Shown here: positions 1-6,181 of the stretch, piece by piece
Numbering within the stretch: position 1 is the stretch's first letter
Layout of the letters: each line of letters opens with the position of its first letter
NCBI GenBank assembly: GCA_021777285.1
Contig: JAJYDR010000121.1
Span: 1 to 6,583, forward strand
Source of the DNA: Actinomycetes bacterium
GTDB taxonomy: Bacteria > Actinomycetota > Acidimicrobiia > Acidimicrobiales > RAAP-2
Direction of reading: 5' to 3'
DNA: 6,583 nt
Made by a program: the position numbers and the translations under genes
Notes under the pieces: generated by a model
What the model was told of the DNA's origin: nothing
What the model saw: the letters and a program-made list of their open reading frames with translations, nothing else
The model's database searches: none

Positions 1-134
1 TCGAGGTCTACCGCATGGCGGCGGGCGACTCCATCTCCTTCAACTCCGAGGTGCCCCACCGGCTCCTCAACGTGGGCGACGTGCCGGTGGAGGCCATCTG
101 GTTCGATCTCCATCAGGTCGACGACGGGCGCTGA
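1..134 (+). CDS. C-terminal end of a cupin-domain protein, probably an XRE-cupin regulator (partial)
   Basis: The frame is open from the window edge (first full codon at 3) to a TGA at 132-134, giving 43 residues. It contains GDSISFNSEVPHRLLNVGD, the second conserved cupin motif (G-D-x-x-x-F ... P-H-x-x-x-N), followed by a final beta strand around EAIWFDLH. This ending is typical of transcriptional regulators with an N-terminal XRE helix-turn-helix and a C-terminal cupin_2 sensor domain, but a stand-alone small cupin would look the same because the N-terminus lies outside the window. The ligand cannot be inferred. The GC content is about 66%, higher than in the coo genes. The gene points toward the TnpB remnant and the 3' end of cooC, so it is not part of the coo operon. 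Confidence 0.75.
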   Translation, partial: EVYRMAAGDSISFNSEVPHRLLNVGDVPVEAIWFDLHQVDDGR

Positions 135-148
135 GCCGTTGGGCGCCA

Positions 149-560
149 TCGAATCGTGGCGTCACCGTGGTCGTGGTCCACGACTTCACCTACGATGCGA
201 TCAAGCGTCGATGGCACTGCGACGCGTCGTGGAAGATCACGACCACACCCGTCCCGACCCTGGCGGCGCTACGTCAAAGGTCAATCATGGTGGTCGACTT
301 CAATCACAGGCACCTGGCACTGTGCGTGGTGGGACCTGCGGACAACGTGGTGGGCCGACCTCGTACTCTTACGGCCGACCTCGCGGGGATCACGACGTGC
401 ACGCGCGATGGATGGATCTGGGCGGTGGTGTCCGAGATACTGACTCTGGCTTGCGAGCACCACCGCCACGTCGTGGTGATCGAAGATCTCGATTTCAAAG
501 ATGCCCGTGAGCAGGGTCGCAAGGGACAGAGCTATCGCTCTGCGCGTGGAGCGAAGGGCC
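149..560 (+). pseudogene. Decayed TnpB-type (IS200/IS605 accessory protein) fragment
   Basis: The frame that includes GTG 167 reads VTVVVVHDFTYDAIKRRW, then MVVDFNHRHLALCVV, then HVVVIEDLDFKDAREQGRKG. This is the core of the TnpB-related RuvC-like nuclease family often annotated as IS200/IS605 accessory protein. Counting from the GTG, Asp44 in VVDFN is the RuvC-I position and Glu106 in VIEDLDF is RuvC-II. The N-terminal wedge/REC part, the zinc-finger cysteines and the RuvC-III aspartate are all missing, so the protein cannot be a working nuclease. Recognisable similarity fades after about 527. The frame stays open to 694, but only because it runs antisense through cooC. No TnpA, end hairpins or target duplications are visible. 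Both edges are approximate. The family call is by recognition and fairly secure; the decay is evident from the missing parts. Confidence 0.7.
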
Positions 561-1394
561 GAGGCACGACTCCTCGGCGCGATCTGCGATTCCGGCTACT
601 GACGCGGCCAAAACATTGTCGATGCCGTAGAGCGAGGACCCTGAACGGTCCGCTTGAATGGCCAGTTCAGTCGTGTTCAAGAATCCAGCGATAGGCAGAC
701 CGGAAGCATTGTCGATGAAGAACTGGAGATCCTCCGGGCGGCTTACCTTGTTGCCCACGAGTAGGAGGTTCGTGATGCCAATATCGGATGCTAGTTGCTT
801 GATCTGCGCCACGGTCTTTAGGGAACGTAGGGTCGGCTCGGCCACCGCGAGCATCACGTCCACTGAGTCGGCCGTCGCGCGACCGAGGTGCTCGACGCCC
901 GCGTACAGATCGAGGAGTACCACCTCGTCTCGGGCGAGTAGCACGTGTCGGACCAATTGTTGGAGCACCGTGCTGGCGGGGCAGAAACAGCCGCCACCAC
1001 CTTGCTGCACCGCTCCGAGCAGCAGTAACCGAACTCCGTTGTGAATTTGGGAGAGCCGATCGGGAAGGTCACTGACGCGGGGATTGAGTTTGAAGAATCC
1101 TCCCGACCCGCCGTCGACGGACGTCCCCGTGCGCTCGGCGATGAGATCGTCCATCTCGGTGAGGGGCACGAGTCGTTCCAATTTCTCGGCGGGAAAACCC
1201 AGGGCGGGTCCCAAGCAAGGTGAGGGGTCGGCGTCGATGGCGAGCACTGGCCGACCCAGACCGGCGAAGTGGCCCGCCAAGAGACTCGTGAGTGTGGTCT
1301 TGCCGACGCCACCCTTGCCGGCCACGGCGATCTTCAAAGCGCGCAGCGGATTCTCGGCTAATGAATCGCGACGCCCGTCATCGTGCAGATTCAT
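495..1394 (-). CDS. cooC: CooC, nickel-insertion ATPase for carbon monoxide dehydrogenase
   Basis: CooC is a cytoplasmic MinD/ParA-type P-loop ATPase whose dimer uses ATP to mature the Ni-Fe-S C-cluster of CooS. Residues 26-34 are GKGGVGKTT, a deviant Walker A with signature Lys27 and catalytic Lys32. IDADPSPCL (53-61) is the switch I region, Cys136-Phe-Cys138 is the CxC metal site expected at the dimer interface, and DLYAGVEHLGR (162-172) is the switch II region. The ATG at 1394 is preceded by AGAGGAG (1401-1407) at 6 nt spacing, so this start is well supported. The predicted 299 residues are longer than the roughly 250-260 usual for the family. An 18-residue N-terminal lead explains part of the excess. 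The last ~25 residues (498-572), after ADRAEE, look unrelated to CooC and lie antisense to the TnpB remnant. The gene follows the oxidoreductase after 79 nt, as the last gene of the operon. Confidence 0.9.
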   Translation of the reverse strand: MNLHDDGRRDSLAENPLRALKIAVAGKGGVGKTTLTSLLAGHFAGLGRPVLAIDADPSPCLGPALGFPAEKLERLVPLTEMDDLIAERTGTSVDGGSGGFFKLNPRVSDLPDRLSQIHNGVRLLLLGAVQQGGGGCFCPASTVLQQLVRHVLLARDEVVLLDLYAGVEHLGRATADSVDVMLAVAEPTLRSLKTVAQIKQLASDIGITNLLLVGNKVSRPEDLQFFIDNASGLPIAGFLNTTELAIQADRSGSSLYGIDNVLAASVAGIADRAEESCLGPSLHAQSDSSVPCDPAHGHL

Positions 1395-1450
1395 CGTTAG
1401 CTCCTCTTTCGTATCCGGGTGTGGTCATCAGTGTCGGGGTCACCAACGTA

Positions 1451-1475
1451 GAGGGCGTCGCCTGTTCGAGCCCTC
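1451..1475 (-). other. Intercistronic hairpin between the oxidoreductase and cooC
   Basis: GAGGGC (1451-1456) and GCCCTC (1470-1475) form a perfect 6-bp stem with a 13-nt loop, overlapping the oxidoreductase stop codon (1474-1476). No run of T follows in the transcribed direction, so it does not look like a full intrinsic terminator. It could attenuate or stabilise the message ahead of cooC, which lies in the only sizeable gap of the operon. A 6-bp stem in GC-rich DNA can also arise by chance. Confidence 0.3.
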
Positions 1476-2721
1476 ACGCCGCGATGACCCGGACACGAGG
1501 AGGCGTGGGTAGGAGCCGCGCCAGGGTGAAACGGGGCGAGAGCAGAACGTTCGTCTGGGCGCTGACGTCGACTCGCTTTTTCATGAGTTCGAGGTAGATC
1601 CCCGTCCTGGTGACGTCTCCAATGAATTGGCCGCCGATGATGCGGCCCTGCGCGAGAAAGAGCTTGCGAACACCGCTGGAATTTTGCTCACTCAGGGTCT
1701 GGTCCCCGTCGCGGACCCCGAACGACGACACCGCCTGATCGAAGATGCGAACTACGTTGACTCCCACGAGGCCGCTGAAGTGCTGCGTCTGGTCGACCAT
1801 GTTGAGACCGGCCGTGTGACCGCTCGCGACCGCATTGGGCCACGTCGGGATGATGTCGGTCTTCCCTGTCCAGTTACTCGTCTCAATGACGTCCCCCGCG
1901 GCGTAGACGCCCGCAAGATTGGTCCGCATTCGGTCATCGACGATGACCCCTCGGTTGGTGGCGATTCCGCTGCCCTGCAGCCACGTGACGTCGGCTCGAA
2001 CCCCCGCCGCGCACACGACGAGCTGGCAGTCGATCTCTCTGTCACCGGCTATCACTGACGTAACGCCACTCGCACCTCCGAGGACCGCCTGTGCCGGACT
2101 GTTCAACCACACGTCGATGCCGAACGACGCGAGTCGACTTTGAACTCGAGAGGCGAACTCCGCATCGAGCATCTGGGGCAGCACCCGGTCCATTGCCTCG
2201 AGCACGGTGACTGCTACGCCACGCCGGTGCAGCGCCTGGGCGGCTTCGAGCCCGATGAATCCCGACCCGATCACCACGGCGTGGCGGACTGAATGCAACC
2301 GTTGAATGATGGCGTCGGCGTCGTCGAGCGTCTTGAGGTTGAATACTCCCGGCGTGTCCGCGAGTCCCGGCACGGGGGGCAGCACGGCCCGAGCGCCCGA
2401 GGCGATGAGCAGGCGTTCGTAGTGGACATCCACGGGTTGGCCGTTGTGCACCGCCTTCACCAATTGGGACGTGGGATCGATGGCGAACGCCGTGTGACCC
2501 AGGAGCGTTGTAATGCCGTGGCGAGAATAGAAGTCATCGTCGCGGAGGAACAGGTCTTCGCGCGCCACGCTCTGCTCAACGTACTCGGCCAGGGGGCAAG
2601 GGGAGTAGAACGAACTGCACTCCTTGGAAATCAGCGTGAGGGGGCTCACCACATCGAATTCGCGTATTGCCTCGGCAGCCGCGACCGCCGCCGGACCATT
2701 GCCGACGATTACGATTGTCAT
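1474..2721 (-). CDS. FAD/NAD(P)-dependent oxidoreductase of the CODH cluster (FNOR type)
   Basis: This 415-residue protein belongs to the pyridine nucleotide-disulfide oxidoreductase class I family. It probably passes electrons from CooF to NAD(P)+, coupling CO oxidation to NAD(P)H formation. An N-terminal FAD-binding Rossmann motif IVIVGNGPAAVAAAE spans 3-17. LLIASGAR (104-111) is the conserved link back to the FAD domain. The NAD(P)-binding motif VVIGSGFIGLE lies at 149-159, and GVYAAGDV (271-278) is the second flavin-binding motif. YSPCPL places Cys42 where NADH oxidases and CoA-disulfide reductases have their redox-active cysteine. No iron-sulfur motif or membrane segment is seen. The ATG directly follows the cooS stop codon with no intervening base and no clear Shine-Dalgarno, so translation is probably coupled to cooS. 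CODH clusters with cooF plus such a flavoprotein are known in several bacteria. The exact acceptor, NAD+ or NADP+, cannot be read from the sequence. Confidence 0.9.
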   Translation of the reverse strand: MTIVIVGNGPAAVAAAEAIREFDVVSPLTLISKECSSFYSPCPLAEYVEQSVAREDLFLRDDDFYSRHGITTLLGHTAFAIDPTSQLVKAVHNGQPVDVHYERLLIASGARAVLPPVPGLADTPGVFNLKTLDDADAIIQRLHSVRHAVVIGSGFIGLEAAQALHRRGVAVTVLEAMDRVLPQMLDAEFASRVQSRLASFGIDVWLNSPAQAVLGGASGVTSVIAGDREIDCQLVVCAAGVRADVTWLQGSGIATNRGVIVDDRMRTNLAGVYAAGDVIETSNWTGKTDIIPTWPNAVASGHTAGLNMVDQTQHFSGLVGVNVVRIFDQAVSSFGVRDGDQTLSEQNSSGVRKLFLAQGRIIGGQFIGDVTRTGIYLELMKKRVDVSAQTNVLLSPRFTLARLLPTPPRVRVIAA

Positions 2722-4644
2722 CTACGAGGCGCCAACCGTCGCGAGGTCGAGACCAAGCGCCGCACGTTTCTCGCCAATGTGGGCAATCATCCAGTCCGCG
2801 GCGCCCTTCGCCTCGAGTTCGACACGAACCACTGCGCTGGTCACGTCGGCGAGGTCCTGGGTTAGCAATTGGGTCACCATCGGGCCACCGAGAATTCGTG
2901 GTGCGGGTGCGATGTGACACGAGACGCCCAGGGCCAGGAACGATCCGCCGATGGAGATCGCCTTCTCCTGGACCAGTTCTGGAGCGGAGCCCACCGCCGG
3001 CAGCTGACCCACCTTGACACTCAACCGGTCAGCGACCGCGACGAGAAGGTCGACGACCCGTGAATTGTCCACGCACGCGCCCATGTGCCACACCGGGGGG
3101 AGGGGACCGCCCAAACCCGCCGCCTCACCGAGGGCCGTGAGGACTGCTTTTAGACCATCGCCGCAGTAGAGGTTCGTTGCTTCGGGGGTCAAGAATCCTG
3201 CCTGACCGAGGATATGGGCCGTGCAGCCGGTGGTCACGATCAGCACGTTGTGCGCGAGAAGGTGCTTGACCATCTCCTCGGTCATGGCCCCGTCTCGGAA
3301 TCTGATGCTCGAGCAGCCGACCACCCCGGCGAAGCCGAAGATGTTGCCGTTGGCGACGTTGTCGATCACCGGCTTCAACGGGTCGTCGGGGTCCACCTTG
3401 GAGAGGATCCCGACGATCGCTTCCACCGAGAGCCCTACGACGGCTTCGCTCTTGTGCTGGGGGATGTCTACGGCCTTGCCCTGACGTCGCTGGAAGGCGG
3501 CGATGGCTTCGCGAACGATTTGCTGGGCGCTCTCGTCGGCGTGCTGGGGTTCGAAGGGGATGTGGTGAGCATCGGGGATACGCACCATTGGATCGGTCGT
3601 GATGAAGGCGGTGTCGAAGCACTTGGCCACTTGCGCGAGTTGGGGCCAGATGCACTGGATGTCGACCACCATCGCGTCAACTGCACCGGTGACCAGGATG
3701 AGTTCGCTCTGGGAGTTGTGCGCGGCGAGTTTCACGCCGTGACGCATACTGAGCTCGTTACCCGTGCAGCACACGCCCACCACGTTGATGCGTTCGGCTC
3801 CAGCGGTTACGGCTTCGTCGTTCATCTTCTCGGACCAGTAGAGGATCTTCTCGGAAAGCACCGGATTGTGACCGTGGGTTGCGATGTTCACGCTGTTCGC
3901 CTCGAGCACGCCCACCGCGGCTTCGGTGAAGCCCACCTCGGGAGTACCGAACAGGATGTCCTGCAGGTCGACCGTCAGGGCGAGTCCGCTCCAGCCGTCG
4001 ATGAGACTCATCTTGAGGACCCGCATCATCAGCGAGAGTGGATCCGCGTCGTTGCCCATCGACGAGGCGTGCATCGCGGTTTCGATCTCATTATGGGGAT
4101 TCGAGTACATCAGTCCGAGGTCCTTCCACATCTGTTGCTCGGCCTGGGGCGCCCGCTTCGAGACCCAGTTGTTCGGCAACTCGTCCTGACGACCAAAGTC
4201 CTCGAGGGCGATGTTGACAAGGTCACGACACACGTCGACGATCTCGCGGCCCTCGGTGGGGACGCCGAAGACCTTGGCGAGCGAGAGGACCTTGGATTCG
4301 CCCTTGATCTCGTAGGGGGCCTTGCCGTCCAGTGCGTCGCGCAACGTGAGCAACACGTGGCGGGCGTGACCGACGTGCGATGCTGTGCCGCCTACCGTCT
4401 CGCGAAGCATGTTGCGCGCGACCATCGCGTCGGGGCTGATGCCGCACACGCCCGTCTGTGGGCCGTCACCGAAGGGGTCGATGCGACACGGTCCCATGTA
4501 GCAGGTGCGACAACAGGTTCCCAGTTCACCGAAACCGCACTGGGGCGACATCTCGGCGAGCCGGTCGCGACCGGTCTTGATACCTTTCCTGCTGGCAATC
4601 TTCAAGAGAGTCGATTCCACGACGGGAACAGTGGCTGACGTCAT
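2722..4644 (-). CDS. cooS: CooS, anaerobic Ni-Fe carbon monoxide dehydrogenase catalytic subunit
   Basis: CooS catalyses CO + H2O to CO2 + 2 e- + 2 H+ as a cytoplasmic homodimer, with CooF as electron acceptor. The 640-residue length is normal. Cys36 and Cys44 (CX7C) are the D-cluster ligands bridging the two subunits, and Cys45, Cys48, Cys53 and Cys67 bind the B-cluster. All C-cluster ligands are present: the HGHNP motif (257-261, likely His259), Cys293 in GVCCTGNE, Cys331 in VDIQC, Cys444 in VVGCSS, Cys474 in TTGCTAH and Cys524 in MGACVDN. Lys561 fits the catalytic lysine. They align with Carboxydothermus CODH-II at a steady offset of two to three residues (reference numbering from memory). 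His90, His93 and His96 match the proton-relay histidines, but a fourth expected histidine appears to be Leu99. The ATG lies 2 nt after the cooF stop. There is no fused or adjacent acetyl-CoA synthase, so a stand-alone CODH is implied. Confidence 0.97.
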   Translation of the reverse strand: MTSATVPVVESTLLKIASRKGIKTGRDRLAEMSPQCGFGELGTCCRTCYMGPCRIDPFGDGPQTGVCGISPDAMVARNMLRETVGGTASHVGHARHVLLTLRDALDGKAPYEIKGESKVLSLAKVFGVPTEGREIVDVCRDLVNIALEDFGRQDELPNNWVSKRAPQAEQQMWKDLGLMYSNPHNEIETAMHASSMGNDADPLSLMMRVLKMSLIDGWSGLALTVDLQDILFGTPEVGFTEAAVGVLEANSVNIATHGHNPVLSEKILYWSEKMNDEAVTAGAERINVVGVCCTGNELSMRHGVKLAAHNSQSELILVTGAVDAMVVDIQCIWPQLAQVAKCFDTAFITTDPMVRIPDAHHIPFEPQHADESAQQIVREAIAAFQRRQGKAVDIPQHKSEAVVGLSVEAIVGILSKVDPDDPLKPVIDNVANGNIFGFAGVVGCSSIRFRDGAMTEEMVKHLLAHNVLIVTTGCTAHILGQAGFLTPEATNLYCGDGLKAVLTALGEAAGLGGPLPPVWHMGACVDNSRVVDLLVAVADRLSVKVGQLPAVGSAPELVQEKAISIGGSFLALGVSCHIAPAPRILGGPMVTQLLTQDLADVTSAVVRVELEAKGAADWMIAHIGEKRAALGLDLATVGAS

Positions 4645-4646
4645 GA

Positions 4647-5204
4647 TTACTTTCCTCCTCTAAGAGACCGCCAGAGAGCGGTATTCTCCGGTATTTCGTT
4701 GACTGCTCCGACACTCGCGCGCGCGGTGACTCTACGGCGCTGGTCGGCGAATTCCTCGGGTGTCGCGAACACCATGGCCCCGGTGGGGCAGGCGTCGACG
4801 CACGCGGGTGACAGACCCTGAGCGGTGCGCTCGGGACAGAGGTCGCATTTGTGGGCCCGCTTCGTGCTGGGATCGGCGCTCACGCCTCCGAATGGACACA
4901 CGGTGACGCACATCCAGCAGCCGACGCACCTGTCCTGGTTCACGTAGACGGCGCCGGTCTCGTGGTTGCGCGTCATGGCGCCCATCGGGCACGCCGTAAT
5001 ACACGCGGCGTCCTCACAGTGCACGCAGCGCGAAGGGAACGTGTAGGCACCCGCCGGCTCGACGCGCACTCGCGGACGAGGTCGGGGTGACTCGTGTTGG
5101 GCCGTCGCCAGGACTTTGGACTGGGAGTGTTCCACCGCGCACGCGATCTCGCATCCCTTGCACCCAACGCATCTCTCAATCAACGTGAAGATCGCCTTGT
5201 TCAC
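4647..5204 (-). CDS. cooF: CooF, four-cluster ferredoxin-like electron-transfer subunit
   Basis: CooF is the iron-sulfur partner that takes electrons from the B/D clusters of CooS and delivers them to the downstream acceptor, here probably the flavoprotein two genes on. The 185-residue protein has four cysteine quartets: Cys12/15/18/22, Cys60/63/68/72, Cys93/96/99/103 and Cys120/123/135/139. Each has the spacing of a [4Fe-4S] site, and the third ends in the classic CP motif. The CX2CX11CX3C spacing of the last set is typical of the CooF/HycB/DMSO reductase-B group. No signal peptide is seen, so it is cytoplasmic. The start is GTG 5204, preceded by AGGGGG (5212-5217); an ATG at 5211 is out of frame and meets a stop within 12 codons. 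It is the first gene of the operon, so the promoter must lie in 5205-5429. Confidence 0.95.
   Translation of the reverse strand: MNKAIFTLIERCVGCKGCEIACAVEHSQSKVLATAQHESPRPRPRVRVEPAGAYTFPSRCVHCEDAACITACPMGAMTRNHETGAVYVNQDRCVGCWMCVTVCPFGGVSADPSTKRAHKCDLCPERTAQGLSPACVDACPTGAMVFATPEEFADQRRRVTARASVGAVNEIPENTALWRSLRGGK
4654..4659 (-). promoter_or_regulatory. Ribosome binding site of cooS inside cooF
   Basis: On the minus strand this is AGGAGG, a perfect Shine-Dalgarno, 9 nt before the cooS ATG. It is formed by the arginine-glycine-glycine codons near the end of cooF, just before the CooF stop at 4647-4649. It fixes the cooS start and suggests that cooS is strongly translated on its own account. 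Confidence 0.85.
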
Positions 5205-5310
5205 GGGTCATCCCCCTGTAGCCGTATCGTTCTCCCCGATGTGATTCGCTGGGAGCGGCGGCTACCGAGCCCGTTACGATCAGCATCGAATTTCTTTGGT
5301 ACCCTACCTA

Positions 5311-5347
5311 CAAGTTCGGCCGAAAAGTGTCGAATTCCCAAGTTGCG
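5311..5347 (+). promoter_or_regulatory. Candidate LytTR (RcoM) binding elements, three direct repeats
   Basis: CAAGTTCGG (5311-5319), AAAGTGTCG (5324-5332) and CAAGTTGCG (5339-5347) lie in direct orientation with start-to-start spacings of 13 and 15 bp. LytTR domains usually bind direct repeats of short GTT-containing sites, so these are reasonable targets for the adjacent PAS-LytTR protein. The outer two share the exact hexamer CAAGTT, while the middle one is a weaker match. Spacing near 21-22 bp is more usual for many LytTR regulators, so the assignment is tentative. Confidence 0.35.
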
Positions 5348-5416
5348 TACTGGGTGCACGAATCGCAGCGACGCTCCTTGAACGTGGTTGGCGGAGCGAC
5401 ACGATGGCCGGGGACT

Positions 5417-5424
5417 GAGAGAGG
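5417..5424 (+). promoter_or_regulatory. Ribosome binding site deciding the rcoM start
   Basis: GAGAGAGG lies 5 nt before the ATG at 5430. The longer reading of the gene from TTG 5388 has no Shine-Dalgarno, and its 14 extra residues do not resemble a PAS domain. The ATG is therefore the preferred start. Confidence 0.6.
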
Positions 5425-5429
5425 CAGAG

Positions 5430-6137
5430 ATGGTCCACCAGCGCCAGTATGAACTGAATCGGTTGCCCATCGGCATCGTGATTCTCGACGCGCAGTACCG
5501 GGTGGTTGGCTACAGCGGCACTGCGGAGTCGATCTTCGGGGAGGGCCAACTGCGCAAGGCCATCGGTAAGTCAATACAGTCCATCCATCCCGAACACTCC
5601 AGGGCCAAGGTCGAGTGGTTGCTCGCTCAGGCGCGACAGAACGAGTCCTCGGACTACGCGTCCATGCTCATCAACGTGCCCAATACCGTCCTGCAACTAC
5701 GCGTGGTGCAATTGAATGATGCCGACGACGGGTGCGGCTATTGCCTCATCCTTTACGACATTACGCGTCTGACCTCCCCCGTAGACACGACCTCGTCGGG
5801 ACGGGGTCTCGCCAAGATTCCGATCTCGGCGGATGGACGAATCGCCCTGATTGACGTCGATCAGATCACGGTGCTTCGCGCGAACGGCCACTACACCGAT
5901 GTGTGCGTGAACGGCAAGCACTACTTCTGTGGGATTTCCCTCAGCCAACTCGAGACACGTCTCAACCCTAACGATTACGTCAGGGTTCATCGGAGCTTCA
6001 TTGTGAATCTGGCGCACGCTGAGGGCGTCAGTCGCCACAACGACCAACTCTTTCTAACAATGAACGGTTCGTGTGTCCATGAGATACCGGTGAGTCGGGG
6101 ACACGCCGCCAGGATTCGCGAACTCCTCGGAGTGTGA
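5430..6137 (+). CDS. rcoM: RcoM-type heme-PAS / LytTR carbon monoxide-sensing transcription regulator
   Basis: This is a single-component CO sensor and DNA-binding activator, 235 residues from ATG 5430 (249 from TTG 5388). An N-terminal PAS domain spans about 7-112 (LPIGIVILDAQYRVVGYSG near its start, YCLILYDITRL at its end). A short linker leads to a LytTR DNA-binding domain at about 129-235, with the conserved GHYTD, YVRVHRS and IPVSR elements and the ending RIRELLGV. In known RcoM proteins the PAS domain binds heme through a histidine and a methionine, and CO displaces the methionine. The HPEHSRAKVEWLL motif supplies His53, which aligns with His74 of Burkholderia RcoM. SMLINVPN supplies Met79, which aligns with Met104 (reference numbering from memory). 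A cysteine used by the ferric form of the reference protein has no counterpart. The gene is divergent to cooF and presumably controls it. A non-heme PAS-LytTR protein is the main alternative, but the domain pair, motifs and location favour RcoM. Confidence 0.88.
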   Translation: MVHQRQYELNRLPIGIVILDAQYRVVGYSGTAESIFGEGQLRKAIGKSIQSIHPEHSRAKVEWLLAQARQNESSDYASMLINVPNTVLQLRVVQLNDADDGCGYCLILYDITRLTSPVDTTSSGRGLAKIPISADGRIALIDVDQITVLRANGHYTDVCVNGKHYFCGISLSQLETRLNPNDYVRVHRSFIVNLAHAEGVSRHNDQLFLTMNGSCVHEIPVSRGHAARIRELLGV

Positions 6138-6156
6138 GTTGTTGGAAACTCGAGGC

Positions 6157-6181
6157 GGCGGCGTGACCGCCCTTACTCTTT
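6157..6181 (+). terminator. Possible weak terminator after rcoM
   Basis: GGCGG (6157-6161) and CCGCC (6167-6171) form a 5-bp GC stem with a 5-nt loop, followed by the T-rich but interrupted stretch CTTACTCTTT. It sits 19 nt after the rcoM stop. The stem is short and the T tract broken, so it would be inefficient. Confidence 0.35.

Larger units (their letters stand above)
5205..5429. promoter_or_regulatory. Divergent control region between cooF and rcoM
   Basis: This 225-bp gap is the only place from which both the coo operon (leftward) and rcoM (rightward) could be started. It is clearly more AT-rich near 5281-5340 than its surroundings. I see no convincing sigma70 -35/-10 pair on either strand, which fits an activator-dependent promoter but does not prove one. 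The stretch contains three AAGTT/AAGTG-type elements, listed separately, and a perfect palindrome TTCGGCCGAA at 5315-5324. If transcription of cooF starts just left of the elements, its message would have a leader of roughly 70-100 nt, in which I see no recognisable riboswitch. Confidence 0.6.

Noticed and set aside
636..658. A GGACC/GGTCC hairpin near the end of cooC as a terminator
   Set aside because: It lies within the coding sequence of CooC, well before its stop, and has no T tract in the transcribed direction.
3214..4638. A 474-codon plus-strand open frame opposite cooS
   Set aside because: It is antisense to a CooS protein with every metal ligand in place, lacks any recognisable motif, and has the Asp/Val/His/Gly-rich composition expected from the reverse of a GC-rich coding frame.
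5315..5324. The perfect palindrome TTCGGCCGAA as a separate operator
   Set aside because: A 10-bp palindrome is short, overlaps the CAAGTT element, and does not match an operator I recognise. LytTR proteins generally use direct repeats.
5388..5429. TTG 5388 as the rcoM start
   Set aside because: It has no Shine-Dalgarno and adds 14 residues that do not fit a PAS domain. ATG 5430 has GAGAGAGG at good spacing.
5205..5429. A CooA-type operator in the divergent region
   Set aside because: A TGTCG half-site occurs at 5328-5332, but there is no matching CGACA half-site at the right distance, and no CooA gene is in the window.
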